Positions 11,906 to 23,389 of a stretch of 64,000 nucleotides of DNA are shown here, piece after piece. Position 1 is the first letter of the stretch; every line of letters begins with the position of its first letter. Position numbers and translations under genes: made by a program. Source of the DNA: Manihot esculenta (Eukaryota; Streptophyta; Magnoliopsida; Malpighiales; Euphorbiaceae); assembly GCF_001659605.2 (NCBI RefSeq), contig NC_035170.2, positions 24,482,190-24,546,189 of the forward strand. Direction: 5' to 3'. The notes beneath the pieces were generated by a model that was given only the letters and a program-made list of their open reading frames with translations, was not told the origin of the DNA and did not search any database.

Positions 11906-12799
11906 TGGCCAGCAATGAAGAGAGAAGTGGCACAGTTCGTGTCAGCCTGCGAGACATGTCAAAGGGTGAAGCTAGAGCACCAGAAGCCGGCTGGAATGCT
12001 TAACCCACTGCCGATTCCAGAATGGAAATGGGAGAACATAACGATGGATTTTGTAGTGGGGTTACCGGCGACGTCTAACAGATTAGACTCCATATGGGTG
12101 ATTGTGGATAGACTCACTAAATCTGCTCACTTCATTCCAGTCAGGAGTAACTACTCTGTGGACAAGTTGGCGCAGGTGTATGTAGACGAGATAGTAAGGT
12201 TGCATGGAGTTCCAGTGTCGATAGTATCAGATCGAGGACCTCAGTTCACCTCCAGGTTTTGGCGGAGTCTGCAAACGGAAATGGGCACAAGGTTGGATTT
12301 CAGCACTGCTTTCCATCCACAGACAGACGGTCAGTCAGAGAGAACCATCCAGACCATTGAAGATATGCTGCGAATGTGTGTGTTAGACTTTGGCGGTTCT
12401 TGGAGGCAGCATCTACCTCTGGTAGAGTTTGCCTACAACAACAGCCATCATGCTAGCATAGGGATGGCTCCTTATGAAGCTCTGTATGGGAGGAAGTGCC
12501 GAACACCTGTTTGCTGGGAAGAGATAGGAGAGAAAACTCTTGCAGGGCCAGAGTTAGTTGAGCTAACCAGCAAGTTAGTGCCTATCATCAGAGAGAGGAT
12601 CAGAACAGCTGTAAGCAGACAGAAAAGCTATGCAGACATCCGTAGGAAGCAGATAGAGTTCCAGGAGGGGGATATGGTATTGCTGAAGGTGTCTCCGATG
12701 AAGGGCGTGGTTCGGTTTGGAAAGAAGGGTAAACTGGCCCCACGGTACATTGGTCCCTTTGAGATCTTGCAGAAGATCGGGCTGTGTCGTATAAGCTAG
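11906..12799 (+). pseudogene. Integrase part of pol, cut off by an upstream stop
   Basis: This is the same frame as 8129-11905, resuming directly after the TGA. It holds the second half of the HHCC zinc finger (ACETCQ near 11947) and the integrase core with its three acidic residues in MDFVVG (12043), VSDRGPQF (12224) and QSERTIQ (12336). An ATG at 11915 could start a separate product. The frame is lost again near 12781, where one base appears to be missing relative to the downstream frame, giving a short aberrant tail. As it stands integrase would not be made as part of the polyprotein without readthrough. The element may have been copied by proteins supplied from relatives. Confidence 0.85.
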
Positions 12800-13080
12800 A
12801 TTTACCGGCTTCTATGGACCGAATTCACCCGGTATTCCATGTTTCTATGTTGCGGAAGTTCGTGTCAGATCCAGAGAAGGTTTTTAGTGAACCTGAGGTG
12901 GAAATCTTAAGTGATCTCACCTATGTAGAGCAGCCAGTGCGGATCCTTGACACCCAGAGTAGAAAGCTGAGAAACAAGGAGATACCAATGGTGAAAGTTC
13001 TGTGGAACCACCACAACCTAGAAGAATGCACTTGGGAGACTCGGGAGTCCATGCTCCAGCAATACCCATATCTGTTTTAA
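12784..13080 (+). pseudogene. Integrase C-terminus with chromodomain-like end, frameshifted
   Basis: This frame is offset from the integrase frame. The first part (IHPVFHVSMLRKF) is the conserved Ty3 integrase C-terminal motif. The last ~50 residues, with VKVLWNHH and ECTWETRESM, match the chromodomain-like tail of Tekay/Del chromoviruses, thought to guide insertion into chromatin. The ATG at 12784 is probably fortuitous; in the ancestor this was continuous with the upstream frame. Confidence 0.85.
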
Positions 13081-13147
13081 GGTTAGTTTTTTTTCCCTTT
13101 TCTATGTGTTTCTGTTGTGTTAGGGACATTCGAGGACGAATGTTCTT

Positions 13148-13160
13148 AAGGGGGGGAGAA
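13148..13160 (+). other. Polypurine tract
   Basis: AAGGGGGGGAGAA directly abuts the 3' LTR start at 13161. It is the usual primer for plus-strand DNA synthesis. Confidence 0.92.
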
Positions 13161-15323
13161 TGTAATACCCGGCTCGAGTCCGGCATCGGCATTCCTGTCG
13201 TCCGGTGGAATCTCGGGTGTCGGAACCCTCGAGAAGGGTAATGCATATGTTTTCCAAGGTATTTTCACTTGTTTTTATGTTTTGAAGTGTTCAAAGACTT
13301 GAGTTTTGAAAGAAAAGCAATAAGGGAGAAATGCAAAGGTTCGGCCGCCGAAGGTCACTTTCGGCCGCCGAACATTGCATGGTTGCGGCTTCACGTTCGG
13401 CTGCCGAAGGTGGTCTGGCCAGCCACCTATAAAAGGGCCAAGGGTCGGTGGAAGGAGGTTATTTCTCCTCCACTTGCAGCCAGAGGTGAGTTTCAGCCTC
13501 TCCCACGTTGACTTTCATGTTTTCCATGATTTTCATCAAATCTTTCAAGAGTTTTAAGAGTTTTGGTGACTTATGAAGGTTTTGAGCAAAAGAACCAAGT
13601 TTTGAAGCTTGGAGCTTTGGAAGAGCTTTTCTTCATATCTCCACGTTAGGATCCTTCATCCTCCAGTTGTGTAAGAGGTAAGTGAAGATCCTGAGCTTCT
13701 TTGATGATTTTGAAAGGTTTTATGAGTTTGGATGGGTAGTATGCATGTTTAGGTTTAGGTGAGGTTTTTGGTGAGTTGTGGTGTTCAACCATGTTTAAGT
13801 GTTATGTGCTATGTTTGTTTGGGGTTTTAGGGTAGTTTTAGACCCATTTGTGCATATATATGTGTATATGATCGTTGGGAGTAGTTGATATGCATGTGTG
13901 TAGGTTTTTGGGCAAAGTTTGCATGAAACAGAGCAGGGTTCTGCCCTTCGGGCAAAACCAGGTTCGGCCGCCGAAGGAAGGTTCGGCCGCCGAATCCCTT
14001 GTGGAGGCAGTTCGGCTGCCAAAGGTTGCCCCCGAAAGCTAGGCGTTCAGTTTAGAAAGAGACTTTCGGCCGCCGAAAGAGGGAGTTCGGCCGCCGAAAG
14101 TGTGTGAGTTTCGTCTCTGGACGAGACCTTCGGCCGCCGAAGGTGCCGCCGAACATGCATGAGTTTCGTCTCTGGAGTAGGGTTTCGGCCGCCGAACCTG
14201 CCGCCGAAAGTGCCCTGTCCAGCTTTCTTTTACATGTTTTATGTGTTGGTTTTAGGATTGTTTAGAGGAGTTTTGGGGAGTTTCTGAGAGATATTCTTGA
14301 GTGAGTTTGGTCCCTCATTTGAGTCCACCTGTGTAGGTACGGACCAGAGGCCTCAGGGAGGTCAGCAGTGAGTCCAGTGTCAGAACCTGCAGAGTCAGTT
14401 CAGAGCAAAGTAAAGGTGAGTGGAATTTAACTGAATGTAATGTTTTAATCTGAGAACTGACTATTTTATCATGCTTCATGCATCATGAATATGCTATAGG
14501 GTGAGTGCATTAGTGTACACAAAGATGATGCATTGCATTTATCCTTGTACTTGGCATTGCTCCTTGTACATTGCTTATGTGAGACGGCACGGACTTCGTG
14601 AGGATTCATTAGCCCTCAGAGGAAAGACCTGGAACAGCCCTACGGGGACCAGGCACACAAAGACCTGGAACAGCCCTACGGGGACCAGACACATGGTACT
14701 CCGGTACCCCAGATGAGATAGAGGGAGTTTTGATCCGTCCGGCCGAGGTGATGTGATTATGTGTTGCATTCCATGAGAGCATGTTTTATCACCTGTTATT
14801 TTATTCCTATTCTACTCACTGGGCTCTAGTAGCTCATCCCTCTCCCCTAACTCAAGTTGTGCAGGTTCAGAGGTCAGAGAGAACTCAGCAGGGTACAGGA
14901 AGAGTACAGAATGGTGTAATAGCTAGTGTGGACATGTAAATGTATAGAGATAGTGTATATGTACAGTGTATAGAATGGTGCTTGACTTATAAAACTTGTA
15001 ATCCCTTTGTGGAGTCACATGATCAGTTTATGTATGTTTCTTTATTGTTGTATGTTTATGAGCAAAACCAGGCTTAACATTCTGAAATTGATCCGCCTAG
15101 AGCCATGAGAAGCTCTAGTAGGGATTAGTAGAGAACAGAGAGAGTGCATGCACAGGTTAAGCCTTGGAATGAAGAAAAGTGTTATGTTTTTACAGAAAAT
15201 GTATGATCATGTATGGGATTTCACAGGTATACAGACAGGATAGCAGGCTTACTACGGGTCCCGGCGACCTTAAGTCGATCTGGATCCTAGTGCCGGTGGC
15301 AGTTCGGTTTTCGGGCTGTTACA
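13161..15323 (+). repeat. 3' LTR of intact Ty3 element
   Basis: 2163 bp, offset by exactly 7388 from the 5' LTR with no indel. Differences found: 14232, 14269, 14415, 14689 and 14911. It ends TGTTACA and is followed by the TSD TGATT. Confidence 0.95.
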
Positions 15324-16680
15324 TGATTGTTTTAAGGTGTTTTAGGGGGTTTTTGGGGAGTATTTTAGAGTCATGTTTATGTATGTTAGGTCCCTCATTT
15401 GAGTCCACCTGTGTAGGTTTGGACCCGAGGAACCGAGGACCCCAGCAGTGAGTTCAGCTGCTTCTGTGTCTGTCAGAGCTTCAGCCAGAGGTGAGTGAAA
15501 TATCTTATTACGTTTCAAAGTAAATAAATAAATTCTGAGCATGATACATGCATCATGAATGCCATGAGATATACTAGGGTGCTTGCATTAGAATTCACGA
15601 ATATGTTGCATTGCATAATATGTTGTTGATGTGGATGCATGTTGGATGATCCTTTAGCCGCACTATATTATGATATGATGTGATACGGTATGGAAGACCA
15701 GTGAGACCCATTCTACGCCCCTGGCACTATGTAAGAGAAAGACTAGTGAGGCCCATTCTACACCCCTGGCATATTGGAATGTCATGTTATGTCTGTAATG
15801 TAAGAGAAAGACCAGTGAGGCCCAGTCTACGCCCCTGGCACTTTTGGAATAAGTAGTGGGCTATTGGTGACAAGTTCATCCTTGATGTGATTTGTTTGTG
15901 ATGTGTTGCATTTCATGAAAGTATGAAATTTAAATTGAATGTTTAATTATTCTGCTCACTGGGCTTTATAGCTCACCCCTCTCCCTTAACCCCCAGGTTT
16001 GCAGGTGCAGGGTAGACCAGGAGGTCAGCAGGAGTAGAGTCTTGTTTTATGTAATAGCTAGATGTGGACATGAATAAAATGTAATGTAAAAGTATAGTAT
16101 TGAAAAGTAATGTAACGACGTTATTGAGGATAGAATGGTGCTTGACCCTAGTATATTGTTTATCCCTTTATGAGTACATGATATTTTTATTGATGTCTAT
16201 GTAAACCAAACTTAATATATGTTATTTATGTCACCCCATTGGAGCATTGATGAGGACTCCAAGGTGGGGTTAATGTTTATGTATATGTATAGTGCATGCC
16301 CAGGTTGAGTTTGATGAATGAATGAATGAAAGAAAAGTTCAAAATTTTATGTATGTTGTTGATCATGTATGGGATTAAACAGGTTCACAGGATGAATGTT
16401 TGGCTTGCTACGGGTCCCGGCGGCCTTAAGCCGATCTAGATCCTAGCGCCGATAGCGGTCCGATTTTCGGGTCGTTTCAATTTGACAGTGGAGTTGAACT
16501 CTCAAGGTGGGTCTTGAGGAGAGGACGTAGGCTTGAGATAGCTGAACCTCTATAAATCATTGTGTTGATTATCTTCTTCCCTATTGCCTTCTAATTTGTT
16601 CTTTTGCCTTAATTTTTTTTATAAACCCAATTCACCCCTCTCTTGGGTTGCTTCAAGGGACAATACTATATACACAAATA

Positions 16681-17824
<1,144 letters not shown>

Positions 17825-17825
<1 letters not shown>

Positions 17826-18943
17826 GCCAACACCAAAATTATTGTAAATTCGTACATAATTTTATAAAAAAATTATTAAAATTTTATCACTATAAAATAA
17901 ATAATTTTTAATAAAAATATTTAAAAAAATTATTATTTAATTTATATAAAGAAATTAGCTGATGTCGAGTTTAAAAAATATATTAAAATATAAGGAATCA
18001 ACTAATAAATTTTTTAAAATTATATAGATTAAATAATAAAATATTTAACGGTAAAATTAATAGAGAGACTAATTAATACACTTTTTAAAATATCAGAAAT
18101 ATTTTAATATATTTTTTAAAATTAAAAAAATAATTAAAAAACTTTTTCAAAACATAAAAACTAAGTAATAATTTTTTCAAATATCTAATAAGGTGTTTTT
18201 GAGTCACTTGCATAGTCTTTTCCAATCCTCATTTTACATAGTCTAATTGATCAGGTTGTTTTTATTTTAATTAAGAGAGAAGTTTATTTATTAGATGATT
18301 AACGAGTAAATTTCTTATCTACTTTAAGGTATCTCACTTACTTTTTAATATTAAATTGTAATGTTACAAAAATAATTAAATTATGCTAATTTAAAATTTT
18401 TAAAAAATTAAGAAAAAAAGGTGATGATGCTTGTCATTTGTTTCACGAAAAAATACATTTTAGAAAAAATATTATTTAAAATTTTTAATGTTTAAAATAC
18501 TTTAAAAAAAAAAGGTTTTTTAAGATATTAGAATAGATAGCGATGGCTAATAACCTAGTAAATTGTTTGGATTGATGAAAAAAGAGTGGAAAGAAAATAA
18601 GAGAGAAAAAATAAAAAAGAAGAGTTAAATAAGTAAGGATATTGAATTACATTTTTATTTTTATAATAATTTATTTTATAGTGAATAAAAAGATAAAAAA
18701 TATTTTATTATTAGGAAAGCTAATTTTCTCTTTTATTTTGTTTTTTCCTTCCAAACATTCAAACAAACAAAGGTAATTATTTTTTCTTTCACTTTTATTT
18801 TCTCCTATTTTTCACCGTTTATTGTCTTTCTCCTAAAAAAGGTTTCTCAAGCATAACGTAGGAGTAGGCTCATGAATGCTATCCAATAATAGAGTTTTTA
18901 TCTTTCACTGAGCTATTAATTGGTTCAAATAATTTATTTTTTA
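17825..18943. other. AT-rich intergenic DNA
   Basis: Low-complexity A/T stretches with no supported gene. The TSD of the MULE-like element occupies the last ten bases (18934-18943). Confidence 0.5.
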
Positions 18944-19439
18944 GGGCTTTTTATAAAATTTAGGGGTGGGTAAAAAATTATTTATGAATTTAAGATTGGA
19001 AAAAAATTATTTGCGGATTTGGAGTTGAACAGCCAGGTGGCAGCCGAAAAGAGAGCCTAGCGTCTATTTGATAGGCGCCAGAACCTAGCGCCATTCTAAA
19101 TGGCGCCAGCCTTTATTTTTTTTAAGAATGGCCTGGCGCCACTCTAAGTGGCACCAAACCATTATTTTTTTTATTATTTTTTATTTATTAAAATATTATA
19201 ATTATATTAATTAATTAATATACGAGTGTATAAATATTTAAAATTATAAAAATTAAATTTATTTTTATTGGACTGCTATTATGCAGTAGTATATAATCAC
19301 AGAATAATATTAATATCCTAATATTTTGGAGAATTATGAAATATATTATTATATAATTTGATAACCGCTAGACTTTTCTCACTTTAGGGAAAGCTAAATC
19401 CGAAAAAGTGAAATAGGCCTAAAATCTCAGAAACCCACT

Positions 19440-19650
19440 TTATTTAGCCGGTCCAGCATCTTCGGTTCTGACTCAGACAGACATAGGGCAGATCAAACTG
19501 CCCGCGAGTCTGGGTCCAGTACGAGGAGTTCAGCCCGGTGATGTGACTTGAAGAAGGACAGTAAGCCCAGTCAATTTGCAACTCAGCCTGCATGCATGCT
19601 GAAAGAATTAAATAGTCGCCTAACGTGAAGAGGGGTCCTGACACTTCCGT
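19440..19650 (-). other. GC-richer insert within the MULE-like element
   Basis: A 66-residue minus-strand frame (19644-19444) stands out in base composition from the AT-rich element. Fragments such as LQIDWAYCPSSSHITG vaguely resemble the copia RNase H region, so this may be a captured and decayed retrotransposon piece. Similarity is weak and a gene is not claimed. Confidence 0.3.
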
Positions 19651-19663
19651 ACTAGCGATCTAA

Positions 19664-19692
19664 GCACCTTCGATTGTATTACAATCGAAGAT
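19664..19692. repeat. Short perfect inverted repeat
   Basis: CTTCGATTGTA is followed directly by TTACAATCGAAG, a near-perfect palindrome of about 23 bp inside the MULE-like element. It can form a hairpin or cruciform. Confidence 0.6.
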
Positions 19693-20246
19693 AATATTAG
19701 ATATTTTTATAATAATAAATATTTTTATAATTTTAATATATTAATATTTAATAAATTTTATTATTAAATTTTATTATTAATTTTTAAATAAAAAATTACT
19801 ATAATATATAATTTCATAATTATAAAATTAATATTATATTGCGATTAGATATATCAAAACAATTCGGTTATAATTAGACATATAAAAATAATTTAATAAT
19901 GTTGTATATATTTATTTAATGATAAAATTTTTTATTATTTTAATAAATTAATACAGTAATATTGTTAAATAATATCAGTAATTTTTAAATTATATAATAA
20001 TATTATAAAAAAATAAATAAAAAAATAATGGCCTAGCTCCATTCTAAGTGGCGCCAGACCATTTTTAAAAAAAAAAAAAAATGGCGCCAAGCCATTCTCA
20101 AAAAAAAAACAGAATGTCTGGTGTCATTCTAAATGGCGCCAGATTCTTTTTTCGGCTATCCCAAATCTATAAATAATTTTTCTCAAATTCTAAATCTACA
20201 AATAATTTTCTTCTGCCCCTAGTTTTGTAAAAAGCCTTATTTTTTA

Positions 20247-20514
20247 AGGAGGTGAACTTTTAAGAATACAAGCTAATAAGGTTTGGAAAATAATATATCC
20301 GAAAAATAAATTTATGCTATGATTGATTAGACCTATAAGAAAAAAAGAGTGTGAAGTGTTATCCACTGCAGCCAATCTGTCAGTAAATTGTTGAAATTAA
20401 ATCCCTAACCATTGACGGAGGACAACCAACATCATCATAAGCTTCAAAGTAAAGACACAATGAGAAAAGTTATTAGCTGACATTCTAATGCAGGGCAAAG
20501 CATGAAGATTAAGT
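20247..20514. other. 3' flank of the CHCH exon
   Basis: Non-coding sequence between the MULE-like element and the stop codon of the minus-strand CHCH exon. It probably includes that gene copy's former 3' UTR. No clear polyadenylation signal was identified. Confidence 0.35.
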
Positions 20515-20586
20515 TTAGGCACTCAAGCCTGAGTTCTTCCTGTAGAACTGGCACTTGCTGATGTCATTCCCAAAGTTGTTTATGCA
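20515..20586 (-). pseudogene. Terminal CHCH exon of a CHCHD2/MIX17-like gene
   Basis: The minus strand has a good acceptor (TTTTCTTGCAG) followed by 23 codons and TAA. The product is CINNFGNDISKCQFYRKN plus GLSA. The CX10C helix and the DISKCQFY block match the second half of the CHCH domain of plant CHCHD2/CHCHD10/MIX17 proteins, which are imported into the mitochondrial intermembrane space. The first CHCH cysteine pair is not found upstream. Plant homologues usually continue with a further cysteine after QFY, which is missing here. The exon pairs with the first exon at about 21315, only 0.7 kb upstream; all middle exons are absent. Confidence 0.7.
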
Positions 20587-21162
20587 CTGCAAGAAAACAA
20601 GTTGAACTAAGGCCATTGAAGATTTAATAGTTAATATCAACAAAAAAAATAATCAACGGCTAAGTATTCTCCAACTCAGAACAGTCTCAAGCAAAAATCA
20701 GAAATCAGTTTTGTATAATCCTTGTGAGCCCAGGAACATGAATAAAAACAACAGCATTTGTTCGTCTGAATATTCAGAATAGATTCATGCAGAAAACAAG
20801 TGGAGAAGATGAGGGGTGGAAAATGAGAGTCTTAGAATTGCACTCATATATATATTTTATGGCCATGTTTGTTTCCAGAAAATAATTTATATTTAAAAAA
20901 ATATTTTTTAATAAGGTAATTTAATTTTAATTTAAAAAATTAAAACAATCTCCAGAAACCTTACAGTCTCTTAAAAATCATACACCCAAAGAAAATAATT
21001 TAAAATCCCATCACTTTCTTCAAAAACTTCCTCAGAATAAGCTTTGAGGTCCAATGTTAACCCACATAAACTCATAGCAGAACAAAACGGAAATGGAAAT
21101 TTATAGATACACACCGTCTCCTTGGAGAAATATTTCAGTACATCTACTTCCTTGACCTAAAC

Positions 21163-21195
21163 CCTCCCCCCCTCCCCCCCACCCCCCCCCCCAAA
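21163..21195. repeat. Poly-C tract
   Basis: CCTCCCCCCC, ACCCCCCCCC and similar runs lie in the intron of the 21.3-kb gene copy. This is simple sequence. Confidence 0.85.
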
Positions 21196-21314
21196 AAAGA
21201 AAAAAAGGGAAAAACTGAAGCTAGATCTCATCTTGGAGGTCGTTGCCTCAGCTTTCTTAATCTAAACAGAAATATACTCAAAACAGGTAAAGTACATTTC
21301 AGAGCAAATCTCAC

Positions 21315-21345
21315 CTCCAGAGCTTCGGTGAGTTATGCAGGCGGC
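21315..21345 (-). pseudogene. First exon, 21.3-kb gene copy (start codon deleted)
   Basis: The minus strand reads CACCGAAGCTCTGGAG followed by donor GTGAG at 21314. It aligns with the first exons at 28.2 and 47.6 kb but lacks about 14 bp that carry the ATG in those copies. It alone keeps CGA (Arg), where the other two have TGA. Homologues begin MPRRSSGG. A GA-rich microsatellite (21351-21387) lies just upstream, as in the 28.2-kb copy. Confidence 0.6.
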
Positions 21346-21349
21346 AAAT

Positions 21350-21350
<1 letters not shown>

Positions 21351-21386
<36 letters not shown>

Positions 21387-21387
21387 G
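21351..21387. repeat. (GA)n microsatellite
   Basis: Long GA run (CT on the transcribed minus strand) in the position of the 5' UTR of the 21.3-kb gene copy. It is shared with 28206-28233. Confidence 0.9.
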
Positions 21388-21897
21388 TTTCTGTGCAGAC
21401 TTCCAAAACCCCGAGTCGCTGTTTTGAAGGAATTGTGCTTGTTATCCGGTAAGTAAAGACTAGAATAATGAGATAGGTGGCGATAGATTATTGGTATAAA
21501 TTTGGCTTATAATCCATTGGAAGATATTCACAGGAAGCCAGTTTGCACCTCCAATATTATCGCCCGCAGGGTAGCCTAGAACTTGATTCAAGTTGGTGAT
21601 TAGTTTTATTTTCTTATTTTTATTTTTATTTTTATTTTATATATATCAAAAATTGATGATTCAGTCGTGTCTCTAGAATTGCAAAGTAGAAGGGGATGCG
21701 CTTTACTTTCAACTCAAGGGTCATATTACAGTAACACTGAAAATAACGAGTCAGTAACTCAGTATCATACTGTGAAGCCACCACCACTCATAAAAGAAAC
21801 AAGGGCTCAAAGACAAAGGACTTGCATAATGCATAAAATTTTACACCATGACCCCCTTCTCTCCTTTCTTTTTTCAGTCTCTTGGCTCAAAGGACCA

Positions 21898-22139
21898 TCA
21901 TGGTTTAGACCCACCTGGCTGCTTTTTGAATTTGGGTGCACCAGAGTGCGCCTGCGGGTGCCTGTTGAATGTCCCTTGCCTTTGGCCAGTTGAGGCACCA
22001 TGCCTTCCGCCTCGTGCAGGAGGTTTGCCTCTTCCATAACTGTGTTTAGAATTGAACTTCTTTTGTGAGTTTGGTGCTTCTCTTCCACCTGTTGCCTGAT
22101 TGCCAGAACCTAGGTATTTACACAAACCGATCGATACGC
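21898..22139 (-). pseudogene. Terminal exon of copy 1, Gly/Arg/Lys-rich tail
   Basis: The exon follows acceptor TTTTCAG and stays in phase with E4b (donor GTGAGTG at 22222). It encodes about 80 residues, including SYGRGKPPARGGRHG and FKKQPGGSKP, and ends in TGA at 21898. A different frame over the same DNA (22088-21807) aligns better with the terminal exon of copy 2 at 33116 (both contain a GK-x-H-S block after an acidic stretch), so one copy has probably shifted frame. I do not recognise the tail as a known domain. Confidence 0.5.
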
Positions 22140-22222
22140 CTGAAAATCAAGTAACATGATGAGAGAAGTTCACATTCATCTTGGAATGCCTTTTAGCGAA
22201 CATTACACGCATCAACACTCAC

Positions 22223-22312
22223 CAACAGCAGCAGCAGCCTTTGCAGACACCGTATTGTCATGTTGATTTGCATAAATATCCAACGTAGTGTGTGCCAAAT
22301 CACTAACCACAC
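22223..22312 (-). pseudogene. Exon E4b of copy 1
   Basis: 90 nt, phase 1 at both ends, acceptor CTAAG and donor GTGAG. It encodes GVVSDLAHTTLDIY then ANQHDNTVSAKAAAAVG, corresponding to the hydrophobic segment and the following E/A-rich linker of plant CHCHD2-like proteins. It is the best-preserved E4b copy. Confidence 0.6.
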
Positions 22313-22412
22313 CTTAGAAAGCCAAAAAAAAAAAGAGATGAAAGATTCAGAGTTCTTCCTTGATCCTAATCAAATATATCGACGAAACAGAGTTTCGTGT
22401 TGAAATTTGTAC

Positions 22413-22463
22413 CAGGACCAAGTGCAACATCTATGGCTTTGTGAACCAATGCACTCGCCACGC
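22413..22463 (-). pseudogene. Exon E4, distal copy
   Basis: 51 nt, phase 1-1. It encodes GVASALVHKAIDVALGPG with donor GTACAA. The residue pattern is the closest in the locus to the hydrophobic helix of CHCHD2-type proteins. Confidence 0.6.
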
Positions 22464-22597
22464 CTATAGAAAATAGGCCTGTAGAAAGCCAGAAAAGGTT
22501 CAAAGTTCTTCCTTGATCCAAATCAAAATATACCAACACCTGGCAGCAGACGTATAGAAATTTCCATCCTAAACACAGGAATCTCTTTTCAACGTAC

Positions 22598-22663
22598 CTT
22601 GACCTATTGTTCCAAGCAATGATGCACCACCACTCTTTTCAGGAGCTGGAGGATCTTGGTCAA
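22598..22663 (-). pseudogene. Exon E3, distal copy
   Basis: 66 nt, phase 1-1, donor GTACGT. It encodes VDQDPPAPEKSGGASLLG followed by TIGQ. This is the Pro/Gly segment before the hydrophobic helix. Confidence 0.62.
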
Positions 22664-22664
22664 C

Positions 22665-23389
22665 TACATTGAAACATCAAACACACTTCAGCTAAACAAG
22701 ATAATTATCCTGAATCAGCGAAAATCATATGAAAATGCTTTAAATAAAAGGCTACAAGGTTTAAAATTATTGTCTCAACTAAAGAGTCCAAGATGGGTGA
22801 ATTGGATTATATTTGATTTTTGGCCATTGCTAAGCCTTTAAAAAAAACTGAAGCTTAGCACACAACTGTTAATAAGGTCACTCTTAAGAAATTAAGGCCT
22901 AGGCCGATATAAAAAGGCAGTCAACAAGTTCTCAATTAATTGCACAAGAATAAAACATAAATCTAGGAATAAAGGATATGATGAATTTGCTATAGCAGGA
23001 AATATTCAATGGTTCATGCAACACAAATAATCACAATAAAGTCCGCAAGTGGTCCACAAGTTTTCATAAATATTCTGAAACTAAATAAGAGCAGGGGAAG
23101 AAAAGCTCAAACACATCGATTTCTAGTGGTTCAGAAAATCTAGCCTACGTCCACTCCTCAAACACACTTTGAGGATTTCTCTCCATTAGTAGACTCTTCA
23201 CGAGCAAGAGACAAGCCGAGTACATACACAAGCTTTTCTTTGGAACTTGATAACCACTTACAAGAGAATCCTACACCTATTTTCTCAACTATTTCTCAAT
23301 GTCTCAGAGCCTCTCTTAAATCAATAACAAATGAAATTGTGTGCCAAACCTAATGCCAAATCAAATACACCAGTACAACATCAGAGTTT
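22665..23389. other. Intronic DNA with an inserted repeat fragment
   Basis: E2 is missing between the distal E3 and the E4 satellite. The segment 23040-23330 (TGGTTCAGAAAATCTAGCC then TACGTCCACTCCTC) resembles an internal stretch common in plant retrotransposon LTRs. No gene is supported here. Confidence 0.4.

Larger units (their letters stand above)
5773..15323 (+). mobile_element. Complete Ty3/gypsy chromovirus (Tekay/Del-like), 9,551 bp
   Basis: Two LTRs of exactly 2163 bp (5773-7935 and 13161-15323) flank a primer site (7939-7950), a gag-pol region (8129-13080) and a polypurine tract (13148-13160). The element is bordered by perfect TGATT target-site duplications (5768-5772 and 15324-15328). 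The order gag, protease, reverse transcriptase, RNase H, integrase and a C-terminal chromodomain-like region defines a chromovirus. Long LTRs and that tail suggest the Tekay/Del clade. I found five LTR differences (5' LTR positions 6844, 6881, 7027, 7301 and 7523, all transitions) and no indels, so insertion was recent. Pol is interrupted by a stop and a frameshift. Confidence 0.95.
4709..16479 (+). mobile_element. Ty3 (Tekay-like) solo LTR, about 2.2 kb, split by intact element
   Basis: It starts TGTAATACCCGGC at 4709 and ends TCGGGTCGTTTCA at 16479, flanked on both sides by ATTTG (4704-4708 and 16480-16484). Removing the nested element 5773-15323 and one copy of its TSD leaves about 2215 bp, one LTR length, with no internal coding region, so it is a solo LTR. 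It has a CTATATAAGG box near 5013 and three copies of a repeat containing AGACCAGTGAGGCCCA with CGCCCCTGGCA at 15690-15845. It is related to, but clearly diverged from, the LTRs of the element inside it. Confidence 0.88.
3366..16675 (+). mobile_element. Outer solo LTR (about 1.53 kb), split by nested insertions
   Basis: The left end starts TGTTGAACCTAAATG at 3366. The right end finishes GGGACAATA at 16675. Both sides carry CTATA (3361-3365 and 16676-16680), a perfect 5-bp target-site duplication. The end CAATA pairs with the start TGTTG apart from one base, so the terminal CA appears mutated to TA. Subtracting the nested 4709-16484 block leaves about 1534 bp without internal coding region, so this is a solo LTR formed by LTR-LTR recombination. 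The left part contains four diverged repeats of about 110 bp rich in TTCGGC motifs (3850-4300) and a CTATAAATA box near 4402. The right part includes the CACCCCTCTCTTGGGTTGC-type block near LTR ends. The superfamily is not certain. Confidence 0.72.
18944..20236. mobile_element. MULE-like non-autonomous element with long inverted repeats
   Basis: The left end reads GGGCTTTTTATAAAATTTAG. The reverse complement of the right end reads GGCTTTTTACAAAACTAGGG. Inverted similarity continues inward for about 200 bp on each side (18944-19160 and 20030-20236), including repeated GGCGCC motifs. The element is flanked by TTATTTTTTA on both sides (18934-18943 and 20237-20246), a 9-10 bp duplication typical of Mutator-like transposons. 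There is no transposase. The 1.29-kb interior is mostly AT-rich with a GC-richer island at 19380-19670. Confidence 0.75.
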
